From positions 42,441,036 to 42,505,035 of the forward strand of contig NC_080075.1 in NCBI RefSeq assembly GCF_949987535.1: a DNA stretch of 64,000 nt, given 5' to 3'. The position numbers and the translations under genes are program-made. Below, in pieces: positions 1 through 12,146 of the stretch. A model generated the notes under the pieces. That model ran no database searches, was not told where the DNA came from, and saw only the letters and a program-made list of their open reading frames with translations. Numbering within the stretch: the stretch's first letter is position 1; each line of letters begins with the position of its first letter. Source of the DNA: Balaenoptera acutorostrata (Eukaryota; Chordata; Mammalia; Artiodactyla; Balaenopteridae).

Positions 1-2481
1 CCCACTTTCTTTTTTTTTTCCCCCCACTTTCCTTCCCACAAATGGTAAGCTAAATTGTTTATCATACTTCTTTGTATCTAGGTATCTATTTGATGGGTTG
101 TGCCTTTTCCTCCAAATCTGGGTTCATAGAAATTAAAAAATTTTCTCCCCACCTCCAGAGGGTACTCTGAGTGTTCTCCCTGGTCTCTGACATAGCTGAC
201 ACCTATGACCAAGTCGGGGTTACTGCACATTGCAGTCTACTTTATCATATCAATCCAGGGGCTTATAGTCTAGTAGATAGAACTAAACAGATTTGCACAA
301 TACACAGGAAAAGCACTAGAACCTGCATCTTCTGATAGAACATATGTAAGTAATTAAGAAAAAAATAATTGCACGTTTGAGAAGGTGGACTCATCAAGCA
401 GTTGTTGAACTATAAAAATGCATTAAGTGTAGTCAGTTTCTTTTTTTAATTATTCAGGAATGTTGTTTATGTTATCATGAAAAAAAGAGGTGAGAAAATA
501 TATTCGGCAATTTTTGGTTTTCCCCCATTTGAGCAGATGGCGATTTGTCGTTCAAAATTTGTAACTCAAATTATTTCACATTTTTATTAATCAGTACAAT
601 ATGTTTTTAAAACAACAAACTGCACTTAGAAATATCAGTGTAAGTTCCCCAATTTGCCTAGTTCCATCAGAGAGCAGTTTAAGAATTAGAAATTTTATTA
701 GCAATATTGGGAAACATAGCATTCTAGTTCAGTGTTTCAATTGTCATTATTTTTATTCAAAGTATCTCATATGAGGGAGGGGGCAGTTGAAAATAGTACA
801 GAAAATTGCAGTGGGGAGCTGCAAAAAACTGGGAGAATCTGTTTCAAGAGGTTTGCTTTTTTGGTAGAACAAAAAGTGCATTTTGTTAGAGACAAATATT
901 TTTGTGATAAAAAACATTTTATGTGAAATGTAGATTGGACTTTTAATATAAAAAAGAAATGTTAAGCCATTCTATTTTAAGAAGGTTTGGCGTCTTAGAA
1001 TGAAAGCTGTTAGAACTGCATATATTGGAATGTTCTCACAACTGTTGTCATCCTATGTTCCTCTGCAAACCTGTTAAATTACATGAGTGTAGAAATAAGG
1101 GAGCTTTATTATTATTATTAATTGACACTCATTTTTAGCTGGCATGTGCTGGCAGGTCTTTCCAGACAAACCTCAGACCGTACAAGGCAGAGCTTCAATC
1201 TGAAAGTTTGGGGAGTATTCTAAAGCTCTGTAATATGGAAGCTAGGAAGTGTAATATTAAAGTGATAAACATCTTATATTCAGTGTAATTCACAGTTTCT
1301 TTCATTCTTTTTACTATCTATAGATCTAAATCAAAACAAATTCCATAAAAGAGGGGGTTATTTTCAAGCACATTTTCCTTCAGAGAGCTCTTGAATATTT
1401 TATCATATCTATTTCTATGCATATGCTATACATTTCTAGATCCCTCTTGAACAAAATCCAAGGTGATGATTAAAAAAAAAAAACTATGACATTAGAATTC
1501 CTAGGAGATATAAAGTTAGCCCTTGTAAATAAAATAAACTTTGTTTTTGGCAATTAAAGAATATACAGGGATATTAAGTCAAAGACCAATATGTCTGAAC
1601 TATTAAACTGTTTTTTCCAGGAGGTTATTAAAAATGTATTTCAAATTACCAGAGTGGCAGGAAAAAATAAAAAATAATAACTTAAAAACAGTTACATTTT
1701 CCTGTGCTCTTGAGAAGGAACATTGGATTTCACACGATGTGATTTCCAAGTAGAATTTTGCAAGCACCAAATATCCACTTTAGGACACGTGAGAGGTTCA
1801 TCCCCCGTTCCCATAGGAAGACCTTTTGAGCTGTCACTGCAACAAACTGCGAATGGGTGGGCACTTCGATTGTCATCTGGTAATAGGAATCTATGGATTT
1901 TCTGGGTGTCCTTCGAATTGTGCTGAACCCCGGGATTTAGACAAGCTCTTCACAAGGTCAAACAAAAAACCAGACCCGGATCACGGTGCCGCCCAGGATC
2001 AAAAGGGGCAGGAAGTATGTATAAGCTTATGATGTGAGGTGGGAATCTCTGGTGTCTGAACAGCGTCTGCGTCCTCAAATGGTTAATTCCCCCAGGCTGT
2101 CATATTGCATAAACAGATCCTCCTTTAATAAAATTAATTAGGTTCTGAGCTTTATAAGGTGATGCCCACTGACCCTTTACATGCCTATTGTTCCCAGATC
2201 CAAGCGAAAGAAAAAAAGAGAGGCTGCCCAGTCGACAAGAGAGAGAACCAAGTTGAAAGATTAGAAATCTCAAGTAGGAGCAGGGAGAGGGGATGGAGGA
2301 GGCTAGGTAATGTTTGCTTCTGCAAGGAACTTAAAAGCAAAAACAAAAACCAAAACCCCGCAGCGCGGTGATGGGGTTTTGTTAATTTCGCTTTTTGCAC
2401 TCGCCACGAAATCCAGGCTCCGTGGAGCTCCTGAGAAACATCCAGAGTATTTGCAGATTTCAGGGACTCGCCGCTTTAGTT
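1..2481. other. Upstream flank, AT-rich, no gene
   Basis: Mostly AT-rich single-copy-looking DNA with short homopolymers. A near-MORE POU-type word (ATGCATATGC) occurs at about 1417. GC content rises from about 1900. I see no exon, RNA gene or recognisable transposon. Confidence 0.6.
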
Positions 2482-2503
2482 AAAAAAAAAAAAAAAAAAA
2501 AAA
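2482..2503 (+). repeat. Poly(A) tract (22 bases)
   Basis: A run of A. No SINE body is recognisable on its 5' side, so I treat it as a simple homopolymer. Confidence 0.95.
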
Positions 2504-2962
2504 GACCTGAGGCACAGGGGCAGGGTTAGGTGGAGGGCACCAGAGGATCTGCAAAAGAAAAGCAGCATCCCCGCAAACCCATTCAGATTCCCACTACGTC
2601 CCTCCCTTTCTCTGGCTGTCCACCCAGCGCTATCCCGGGCATTTCATAACACGAGTTGCTTCTGATATTCTTTTAAGTTTGCTAAGGGAACTCCTCGAGG
2701 GTGGCAGCGAGAGCTGGGATGGGGAAAGGTGAAATGAGGACCGCGGTCTTTTTCTTTTTTCTACATCACAAGGGGTTTGAGTTCCCCTGTCCTAGGGATT
2801 AAGTGAGCGCATCCCGGGCGCCTCTGGTCGGAGGAAATCTGATGCACGACAGCAAATGCTGCCCGATTTTGTAAGAAAAAAATTTTAAAGGGAAAGAAAA
2901 GAAAAGAATCGTTCTCGACCGGATGTTTCCAATTACAGGGTAGCCAGAGAACAGAAAGGCGC

Positions 2963-2975
2963 GGGGGGGGGGGGG
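2963..2975 (+). repeat. Poly(G) tract (13 bases)
   Basis: Thirteen G in a row within a small GC-rich patch that runs from about 2560 to 3260. Confidence 0.95.
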
Positions 2976-3127
2976 CGTTTGGCGAGGCTGGGGCCAGATT
3001 CGGAGAGGGTGGGGGTCGGAGGTGGGAAGAGACACAGTAGGGAAAAGGCAAGAAATGAGGCTTCTGTGAGGAGAAGAGGAAAATAGGAAAATGAAGCAGA
3101 ACTAGAAAAATGACAGTGTTGAGTGCT

Positions 3128-3173
3128 GATTTATTGCAGAAGCCTCTGGTCATTTCCATATATTGAAATGCGC
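3128..3173 (+). promoter_or_regulatory. Duplicated upstream element, copy 1
   Basis: The block begins GATTTAT.TTGCA and ends with ATTTCCATATATTGAAAT plus GCGC. It closely matches the block at 3943-3992. The last 24 bases agree at 22 positions. The core CATTTC-N8-GAAATG is itself an inverted repeat. It may be a transcription-factor binding unit, but the factor is unknown. Confidence 0.5.
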
Positions 3174-3682
3174 CCAAGCGGCCAGTCAGTCAATTTCTTT
3201 TGAGCTGCTGCCGCCGCTGCCCACGGGCTGCCCACGTGACTCCGCCTCAGTCAGCCTCTTTACCACCCAGCCCCAGAAACAGATAGAAGAGGAAAGAAAG
3301 AGTGTGAGGCAGAGGAGGCATCTGTGTACTGTAGTGGGTGATTTGGAGAAGGAGACATTTGTGTGGGTCTTTGGGAAAGAAGGAATGTGGCCTGGGGAGG
3401 GGAGAGGTAGGTTTTCAAGCTCCATTCAAGTGTTACATCCAGTTACCTCTCCCTGGCATCTTTCCATCTCCATCTCCTCTCTCTTTTTCCCTCCCTCTCC
3501 TCTTTTCCTCTTTATCTCTCCCTCTCTAGGCAGTTAAGAAAAGGGGACAGAATACAGAGATAGAAAAATCTATCTACGGATATATAATGGGGATGGTGTG
3601 GAGATGTAGGAGATTCAAGTCAGATTTTATTTTGGTGTCTTTGGTACTATCCGTTGCTTTGGTAGGTTTTTCTTAAAGAAAG

Positions 3683-3687
3683 GCGCG

Positions 3688-3730
<43 letters not shown>

Positions 3731-3731
3731 A
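3683..3731 (+). repeat. (GC)n(CA)n alternating purine-pyrimidine tract
   Basis: About 14 bases of GC alternation run directly into about 35 bases of AC alternation. The result is 49 bases of unbroken purine-pyrimidine alternation, which favours Z-DNA. Confidence 0.95.
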
Positions 3732-3942
3732 GATCCTAGATAAAAGCCAGTGAGTTGTTAAAAATGAATTTGCAGCATTAGAGCCGTTAGCATCATTCAG
3801 CAAGCAGCAAGCTTGATAATTTCCAGGTGTTGGGGAAAGCCGTTGTCCGGGAGCTCTTACAGAGCTTATAAATCCCTGTTGGGAGGGAGAAAAAAAAATC
3901 TTTGGAGGTGAATGAAATATCAAATCACAAGACTCCTATGTA

Positions 3943-3992
3943 GATTTATGATTGCATAAGAAGCTTGATCATTTCCATATACTGAAATGTGC
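3943..3992 (+). promoter_or_regulatory. Duplicated upstream element, copy 2
   Basis: This block has the same layout as the one at 3128-3173: GATTTAT, then TTGCA, then ATTTCCATATACTGAAAT. Spacing differs by a few bases in the left half. It lies about 0.8 kb further on in the same orientation. Confidence 0.5.
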
Positions 3993-6141
3993 TGTCCTCC
4001 TGAGCCTGCCCAGCCCTTCCAGGAGACGAGGCGCTCCGTTCTGCCTTGATCAATGTTGACTATGAAGCAAGAAAGGAGGGGGTGTGGTGGAAAGCAGGCT
4101 GGCACCAGATGGAGCGGGGTCTCGGGAAAGGTCAAGGTTAGCCCAGGCTGCTATTGAGTCGGTAGCAGCCTCACAGATAGATCTCTGCCTCGAAGGCACC
4201 CACTGGGGCTTCTCAAAATCAAATCTAATAGAAAAGGCAGTCACAGAATGAAATCGCTTCATCTGAATGCTAAAATTGTTATTAGGCTACATTAGAGAGA
4301 TATCAGGCACGTGGTTACCAAAAAAGGGAGCATGCCTAGCAGTTTGTGTCTGAAAGAAAAGCTATGAATATGTTGATAACATCAGTAATGGGCAAGTAGA
4401 AGAGATGGATATCTTTTTTTTTTTTGTCTGAAGAGCAGATTAACATATTAAATGAACATATTTTTCTCTTTTTAGCAGGTCTACCTTATATTTTGAATTG
4501 CTTGGAATTCTTCTTTGGTGGGGGGAGTGAAAAAATCACTCAATCCAGAAATAGGTGATCTTTATTGATCGAGAAGTTTGACTCACTTAAGGAATTTTGT
4601 TAGCATCTTTCACCAGGTATGTGCCTCTGGAAATTCATCCCTCAGGCGTTACATTGGGGGTTGACACTGCCTTGGAAATCAGTCTTTCTGGCTCTGGACC
4701 CCTGGAAATCTGTCAGAGGCCTTGCTCTTTTCCCTCGTCTTCCCCCTCCTCTTTTTCCTTTTGCATTCTTTTTAGAGACAGAACTGTTTCTGGAATAAAT
4801 TTCATCCCACAGGCAAATGCCAGCCTAGGAGAGTGCCTGGGACCAGATACATAACGTACATCGCCTGTTAGGGTAGTCACACTAGCATTTTTCAGACAGT
4901 CTCCCCCCAATTATCATAATGAAACCCACATTAGCTGTTTTTAACCTACAGCACAGCCATATCTTAAAGAAGGATTTAATCTTGTAAAATAAATGCGGGC
5001 TACACTAGATTAAACATGATGACTGCACTCCAAGGGTTAATAAATTTAGAATTAACAGATCATCTCAGCTTGATACAGCTACTATAGATGATTTAATATG
5101 CAGCCTAAGCAGGTTGACAGTCAGCTCACAGATGCAGATAAGATCAAACAGTCTCTTGATTCAATAGATTGAATGGTTGTACTGAGTGTCTAGAAGGTGA
5201 GTGACAGAACATATATGGCAGGGGTTCTGGTAAAACGGGGCTTCAATTCCCAACTGCTGTTTTGTGCACCGGTTTTCTTTTTCTAACAGTTTACCTTCTG
5301 TGGCAATAAAATCCAGAGTGCTGGGGGGGGGTGTTAAAAATTCTCATCATATAGAGTAATGGGGGCTTGTTTAACTTTGGAGTAAGGAAAAGATGGATAC
5401 CTTTAATATCACGGTCTATTTCTAATTAGTTCTGCCTGGTAACTAGTATCTACCAGTCCCCTTCCCTCTCTCTCCTCACAGGCTCTCAGGTCAAGGCTCC
5501 ACAGACAGGATGCAAGATTCCTGGATGATGCAGATAAAGACAGGCTCATTGCTGAAATTATATAGGTAATTTCCTCAGTCCTCTAACTTTGCTCTAGCTG
5601 CGAAGATCTGAATATGGAAATGAGGTGTGAAGCTAAGCTGAAATTCAAACTCTAGTACGTAGCCACTGTGAGATATTTATACTAGGAGAGAGCATACAGT
5701 TCTGAAACTGATGTTAAAAAATGGCAAAACTGGGCAACTTGGGGCATTGGGTGAGATTGGGGAGGGTCCAACAGAAAAAGTTAAGAGTAGCTGTGCCATC
5801 GGGCCTTGCTTTGGTGGCCCTATGTAGAGTTTCTAATACCTAACTGAGCTTTTTAAAAAAAGGTTTAATTTCCTTTATCTATTCAGACTCTAGTAGTATT
5901 TAAACAAGAAGACAAAAACAATTTTAATAGAAGTGTATGTGATCTGATGTGATAGACAAGTTTATAAGTTTTTATGATTTGATCAAGAACAAGGGCTCCT
6001 CCTAAACCCATTAGATTCTGTCATGTGAATATATATTCAGGCAATTTAAAAATGCATATTATGCATTCAGTAGACCGGCACAGGTTTGAATTGTATCCTG
6101 TTATTCTATTCTATCACCACCCCCGCCCCCCTCCGCCCAAG
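3993..6141. other. Upstream flank, no gene
   Basis: AT-rich DNA with blocks that look single-copy. A GATA word (AGATAAG, 5136-5142) next to an E-box-like CAGATG lies in a stretch (about 4980-5180) that reads like a conserved enhancer, but this cannot be tested here. The interval also contains the short motif at 5607. Confidence 0.5.
5607..5621 (-). promoter_or_regulatory. Related short motif, copy 3
   Basis: TCTGAATATGGAAAT on the + strand, which is ATTTCCATATTCAGA on the minus strand. It is identical over 15 bases to 6142-6156 and shares ATTTCCATAT with the elements near 3150 and 3970. Confidence 0.4.
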
Positions 6142-6156
6142 TCTGAATATGGAAAT
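6142..6156 (-). promoter_or_regulatory. Related short motif, copy 4
   Basis: An exact 15-base repeat of 5607-5621 in the same orientation. Confidence 0.4.
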
Positions 6157-6500
6157 CTGTAATGGAGTGACTTTAGAGCTACAGCAATCAGTTTTCCAAT
6201 GTTGGTAACTTGGTGGTTTCATGTATTTATTTTATTTCATTTTCATTTTTAATATCAAAATGTCCAGTCCACACCATGAGCTAATGGCCCACAAAATTTT
6301 CTTTTAATAAATAAAGCCATTTAAAACTGAATAATAGCTCTACACGCTGTTAACACTTTAACTTTTCCCTTCCTGCTCTAATGTCCTAGTGGGTAGCTTG
6401 ATATGCTTCTAACTCAAAACTTATTATACTTAGGTAACCTCTAAAAAATTCTTAGAATATTCCACTCTTTTAAAGTGCTGTTTTGGATCTTGATGTGCTG

Positions 6501-6523
6501 TGTTTTGTTTTGTTTTGTTTTTT
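6501..6523 (+). repeat. (GTTTT)n tract
   Basis: A short pentanucleotide tract ending in six T. Confidence 0.85.
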
Positions 6524-6761
6524 GAGAAATAAAATCTATCCCTGCCTGTGTAACCTGCATATTGAAAGGTATTGAGCTAAAAGCAGATCTTCCCAATTTT
6601 AGGCTGAGCAAAGTGTTTAAAGTGAATTTGTGATGGGCAGGAGGAACTCTGAACTGGGTATGGCTGTTCCTGGAGCAGACGTAGCGGGCATTTATTTCAC
6701 ATATTAACCAGATCTAAATGCTTCCGAATTTTACTCTCCCTTTCTTGGACAACGTGTGATT

Positions 6762-6778
6762 GCAGCAGGGGGCACTAC
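6762..6778 (+). promoter_or_regulatory. Candidate CTCF site, forward orientation
   Basis: GCAGCAGGGGGCACTA matches the CTCF core (CCASYAGRGGGCRS) at nearly every informative position, the exception being G for the first C. It lies about 11.5 kb before the BCL11A start and points towards the gene. Binding is not shown by sequence alone. Confidence 0.5.
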
Positions 6779-9384
6779 CAACATACGAATTACTTGGAAG
6801 TAGGAAGCTCAGGTTCTCCTGTTTCCCTGACTACTTGGAGGCATAACCACTGAAAACAGTTATCTCTCAGAAATTTGCATATTTATGGTGCCTCCTGCAG
6901 GTTCCTGTGATTGCTTTACAGTCAAGAAAGGTAACAGAAAAATATATATCCTCCTTTAACACATGAAAAAGGATCATATAGGAACAGTGGCTCTAATAGG
7001 AGACTAATCCTTGCCAAGCCGGTAGCATGAAATTTGTTTCTGGAACATTTTTGTTTTGGTTTTGTTTTAGAATTTGAAGGGAATATTTTGGAAGTTACTG
7101 GACTAAGTCTCTGATTCCTTGAAAATAGATCTAGGAAAATACTTAACATTTTGAGAGAAAAAAATTAGCATAGATTTACTTATTCATTGAGTGAATACCT
7201 CTAAAGAACAGAAAATTCCTTACAGACATGGAAAAGCCACCCAATGGATCACTTAAAAGCCTAGTTCCATGGCACATATATTTTTTTAGTCCTAGTCATA
7301 CGCAATGAACAAATGTGCAGTGTAGCTTTGGATATAAAAGTTAATTAGGTCTCAGAAGAGAATAGTTTCATTTTTATTGGCTCTGAGTTCCAAGGATACC
7401 TTTGATACACCTTTCCTCTGAGCCCCTTTTGACCTTCTTTGTGGAAACTGTACAGGGGCCAGACACTAGGGCTTGTTTGGTTCTGGATGCCAGATTTTTG
7501 TTACTCTGCTCACTGTCTTGAAAAGCATTCCACCAAAGTAAGCATCATAATTGCAATTACACCCAGAAAAATCTAGTCTTATCTCTGCCTTAGGACCAAG
7601 GTGCAGTTAAACCCCAGTTTATCAGGGGTTTTAGTTCAGGGAGAGAGTTCACACACTCTGCAGCTGGCAACACCTGAATGCAGGAATATGGGGGCTGAAG
7701 CTTTAATTCTAAGTGGTCCAGTTCCCTTGTGTCTTCATCAGAACCTCATCCTTATTTTATCACAAGTCTACTGTACTTAATTTCCTTCCCTCCTAAAAGG
7801 CCAGTGTACAGTGCTTATAGAACTGTTACCAGCAATCATCAGCAAACATCCTGAGTGATGTTGGAATTCCACAATACACAGCCTTCTCTGTATTCCATCC
7901 TTTCTATGGAAATGCCTATCAAAATCAAGGGGATGAAAATAATTTTTCCTGCAATTAGACTTTACATAATGAAGACACAGGGTAGTAAAAATAATATAGC
8001 TATCAATAATACGTGGTGACATAAATGCCCAAATTGTGAGCAGGATTCTCTTTTCACACATTAGTCACCACAGCAGTATGTGTACTTATGTACTACCTTT
8101 CAGTGTAACATTAGGCAATATATCTGTTTGTTATTCTGGCTAGGGAGATTCTCATTAAAATAATTACTGCCATCATCTTATTATTTCAGTGCAAGCTTAT
8201 TCACAATGTTTAGGCCTTTGGTATCATGTTGGAAAAAATATATAATTCAGGATTAATGTTTGTTTATTTCCTTGCTGCTGGTCAATCCCTTGCCCGTAAA
8301 AAAATGAAGATGCCACCTGAAATCAGGGGCTCTTTTGCCCCCTTCAGCTCCCATAATGAAAAGCTTCTTCCTTCTAGAATATTTAAAAATTGGAAGTAAT
8401 GAACCACTACTTTTTAGTATTGTCAGAAACGTATTAATTTTGAACGTTTCTACAAACCAGATATCATGTCAATCTTACTGAGGGTAAGATATCTGAAAAC
8501 ACAGGCCTGGGCTCAGCATTTAACATTTTCTCTTTGTCACATTAATTTTAAGAGATTGAAACACTTAAATATGAAGATCAGTGGAAATAACAACAATCCA
8601 GCTTGGAATTCTAAAGATGTTACTATAGCTAAAGTCTTATCAATTAAAAAAAAAACAGTTCCTTTTTAGTTTGAGGTTGCTTTTCAGTTTGATTTATTTA
8701 TGCTAAAATAAAAGAAAAAAAATGAGAGTTGCAGGTTCCCATTAAGGAGAGCTTACTTCCTGTAAAACATACGTTTTAAAATGAGCATATTTTTAATTTT
8801 CTAGAATCTTTAAATCAACAAACGTAAAAGATCTACAGGCTTTAGCAAAACCCCTTTATGTGCTTAATATTCAAATAATTAACATATTTGCCTTTTCCCC
8901 CCTCATATGTTTACTTTCATAAACTGAGTTTATTTTGAAAATCCACTAATCTTGAGTTTTCTCCTACTAATTAAGCTCAGAGTTCAAGATTCAATCTTTT
9001 GAGAAGAGAGGGTCGGGATTCTCTTTCCATCATATTTGAAGAGCACATACTGATATTTCCCTTGTTCCCTGAGCAAGGCCACAGAAATCACTGTTTGGGG
9101 ATGGGTGGGAGAGCAGTTGCCATTATGAGGCTCTGTGAGCCTTGCCTCTTTCAAATGAGAACCAGCTAGAACAGGCCTTGATATTTAAAGAAGGTAGTAT
9201 CTGGAGAATCAGGCTCCAGAAGTAATCTCTCAGAGTTACTCTGTGTTATAATGTACTTGGATTTTGGCTGTTTGAATATTTTATTGCATTTCAAAATCTG
9301 AGAATTGAGAACAATAAAAAAAAATTTTATCTATGGTAGAAAGGATTTTGAAGTTCCCAGGAATCTAAGTGGTCTACTTTGTAA
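6779..9384. other. Upstream flank, no gene
   Basis: AT-rich, with no recognisable exon or transposon. The small open frames (for example the minus-strand one at 7777-8061) show no domain. Confidence 0.5.
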
Positions 9385-9500
9385 GTCTTTATTCATGTAC
9401 CAGACATTTCCTAAGGTCCTACTCTGTGCTGAGGGGTAAAAAGATGAAAAGGACGGAGGCTCTGCCCCATAAGAACTGACAACCCAGGACTTGTCAGGTG
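9385..9500 (-). repeat. Probable L2 3'-end fragment (antisense)
   Basis: TTTATTCATG..CCTACTCTGTGCTGAGGGG...GGCTCTGCCCCATAAGAACT follows the reverse complement of the L2 3' end (attcattcaac..tactgtgtgcc..gccctcatggagct) with heavy decay. Confidence 0.4.
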
Positions 9501-9645
9501 ATAGCTTTTATGACATAAGTTACTATATGAAATATACACAGAGAGACATGCAATTGTTTCCACCTGACGCAAATGGGCTTGCAGTTTATAATGTATAGTT
9601 AGATAGCTGTGCAAATGGCCCGTACTTCTTAACTATTTAAAAAGT

Positions 9646-9861
9646 GCAATAATGTAATTTTCCACTATATGCATATTTAATTTCTTAGTGAGCAGACACA
9701 AATACCTGTGTCTTCACCTGCAGCAGCAACAGAAAATGCATTTGTAGAATTTAGGGCAATAATGTAATTTTCCACTATATGCATATTTAATTTCTTAGTG
9801 AGCAGACACAAATACCTGTGTCTTCACCTGCAGCAGCAACAGAAAATGCATTTGTAGAATT
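9646..9861 (+). repeat. Perfect tandem duplication, 2 x 106 bp (period 110)
   Basis: The unit beginning GCAATAATGTAATTTTCCAC at 9646 recurs at 9756. Both copies agree at every base for 106 positions. The four-base junction before copy 2 is AGGG-like. Copy 2 is followed at once by unrelated sequence. It is either a very recent duplication or an assembly artefact. Confidence 0.95.
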
Positions 9862-9935
9862 CATTCCTTGATTTAACAGTGTTAAATGCCTACTATGTGT
9901 TAGGGAAGTGAAATGATACATTCACAAATGCATGT
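9862..9935 (-). repeat. Possible L2 3'-end fragment (antisense)
   Basis: ATTCCTTGATTTAACAGTG.TAAATGCCTACTATGTGTTAGGGA resembles the reverse complement of the L2 tail. It directly abuts the tandem duplication. Confidence 0.4.
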
Positions 9936-11255
9936 TAGAAATAGTCTCTAAAGTTGCCTAGAAAACAAATGTAATACGGAAAGCTCATTTCTCAAGAGTA
10001 GTTAAGATATTTAATGTCATAAAAACTGAAGACAATAGAATTATCACAGATATACCCATGACCAAACCTCATTATTTACCGAGAAACCAAGTTCTTTCTC
10101 CAACTGGTGTCAGAAGTAACTAGAGCTGTGTCCCCTCAAACTGGTCCTTGCTAAAGGCTTAGAACCGTTCATATCAGCAATGTGAAGCCAGGGCTACCCA
10201 AAGCAAGGATAATAGTGTGCATCAGTATGGCTTTGGCATGTGTGACTTGTGAACTTTATACGACGGGCTTGTGCCTGTGTATGTGTATCTTAGTGCCTTA
10301 AAAATGAAAGCCATCCAAGAGCAGAAACCATGTGTCATGTCTGTTCAGTGCAGTGCTCCATAAAGAAAGAAAGAATAACAGTTCTTAGGACTAGATTCTT
10401 CATTTTATAGGAATCTGGAGGCTTGGGTAACTGACCTTGTGCAAGGGATTTTTTTTTTTTAAGAGAAAAAGAAAACAGGCAAATTGTATACAACCAGGAA
10501 TGGGAGACCAGAGAGATTTGTTTATCTTCTACCAAGCTGCCAAAGAAGATGAAATAGAGACAAGCTTTTTCTACCAGAAAAGTTTCCTTTGCTGGTTTTG
10601 GCAGGAAAAAAAATACTGATGATGAACTATCAGGGAAAAAAAGGTGTCTTAAATTCTGGAAAAGGGACCGGAATAGCCGCAGCTCTTCAGTAATCTCTGG
10701 GAATGATTGGCACACATCTGGAATGGTTGTGGGCCTAGGCATTTGTGGGGTTTATGAGAAACTGGCAGAAAAGGAACTTAAGCCTGGTGATGTGTTTTGA
10801 TGACTGCTTCTCTTTTGTCACCTAGCTAATTCGAGAGGATACCAACTAAAGCTATTGTGAAGTGAGAATGATCAAGGCCCTATGGTCCTTGATGGCCTGA
10901 TTTGGTGGTGGTCTGATTTCAGTCAGAGAGAACAGAGAAAAGGAACTGTTCTTCTTCTGAAAGTGAGAAGGTTTCTAAATGCAGATATGGTTGCTGCACA
11001 GTTCTTGGTGGGTCTTTTTCTGTATGAAGTCAGTGGCCTTAGGGCCTGCCAAAAACACCCACCCAGGGCCACGTCTTGCTGTGCGGGGGAGGGACACAGA
11101 GCAGCATGCATTTGAAAACTTCGTTTTAACTCATCAACTACCTCATCTTTACGGAATGGCTTTTCTAAAGGGTCAAGAGGTGGAGAAGCAAAGCTTTTTA
11201 GCTTCATCTTTCATCCTATTTCTACTGCCCTCTGATGGACGTGTTAACTAGGGAA
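9936..11255. other. Upstream flank, no gene
   Basis: No exon or RNA gene seen. The overlapping small frames at 10335-11251 on both strands have no recognisable domain. Confidence 0.5.
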
Positions 11256-11356
11256 ACCACCACCAACCCCATCTCCAACCCCTACCATCACTACCATCTC
11301 CACCACTGTCACCTCCATTACCACTGCTACCATCACCATGATTACCACCACCATCT
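11256..11356 (+). repeat. Degenerate CCA/CAT trinucleotide repeat
   Basis: About 100 bases of imperfect ACC, CAT and CCT triplets on the pyrimidine-rich strand. The His/Tyr-rich open frame across it is low complexity and not a gene. Confidence 0.85.
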
Positions 11357-12009
11357 TTGTTTTCCTTATGATAGAGTCAGCATCAGCCATATCCTCGCTA
11401 ACAAACATTATACATTATGGTGATGGTATATCAGGTTAATAGAACATATTTCAAAATTCTGGTCCATTAGATAATCCAAGATAAATTCTTCATCAAACTG
11501 TCAACATTCAAAGTCAAGCAGAGACATACATGGTGTTTGTGTAGAGTCCCTGGATAGTCCAGTGCTGACTGCACAGTGCTAGCTGTTGCTTTTCTGAACA
11601 AACCAAATGATATCAGGAAAGCTACGAATTGTTGAAATAAGATGGTAATACTCTTGTTTTTACTACACAGTTGATAGACAAGATAAAGAAGATTTCAGGT
11701 GCTTTATTTCTCCTCTTCAGTAAATTTATACTTTTTCACCAGAATGTATACCTCTGTGTATGTGTATGAGGTTGCATTCCTTGACATACAGTCTTGATTT
11801 TTTTTGGTTTGTGTGCGTGTGTGTGTGTGTTGTGTGTATGTATTCCAGGATAATAAAATAGTAAAAAGTTATAATAATGGCAAAGAGTACTTGTCCAAAT
11901 AAAGGACTAGCTGCCTATAAATTTTCCTTTTAGACAGTGAGTGAAGTCATAGCTGGAAGTTGGCAATAAGACCATCTGAAACCAGTAAAAATCATTTCTG
12001 TGATGTGTA
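11357..12009. other. Upstream flank with a TG repeat, no gene
   Basis: AT-rich DNA with a (TG)n tract at 11810-11840. Nothing else recognised. Confidence 0.55.
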
Positions 12010-12097
12010 AGGAGGGGAGGGGGGAAGGGAAGGTGGGAGGGAGGGAAGAAGATGGGGGGAGGAGGGAGAGAGAGAGAAAGGGAGAGAGAGAGGAAAT
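12010..12097 (+). repeat. Purine tract with G-quadruplex potential
   Basis: A GGGA/GAGA-rich stretch. Its first 35 bases hold at least four G-runs of three or more with short loops, so a + strand quadruplex is possible. The mirror-like purine composition could also form triplex DNA. Confidence 0.8.
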
Positions 12098-12146
12098 ATC
12101 TCCAAAAGCTCTTCCTCTACTGAGTTATTCTTTTATAAAACAACTT

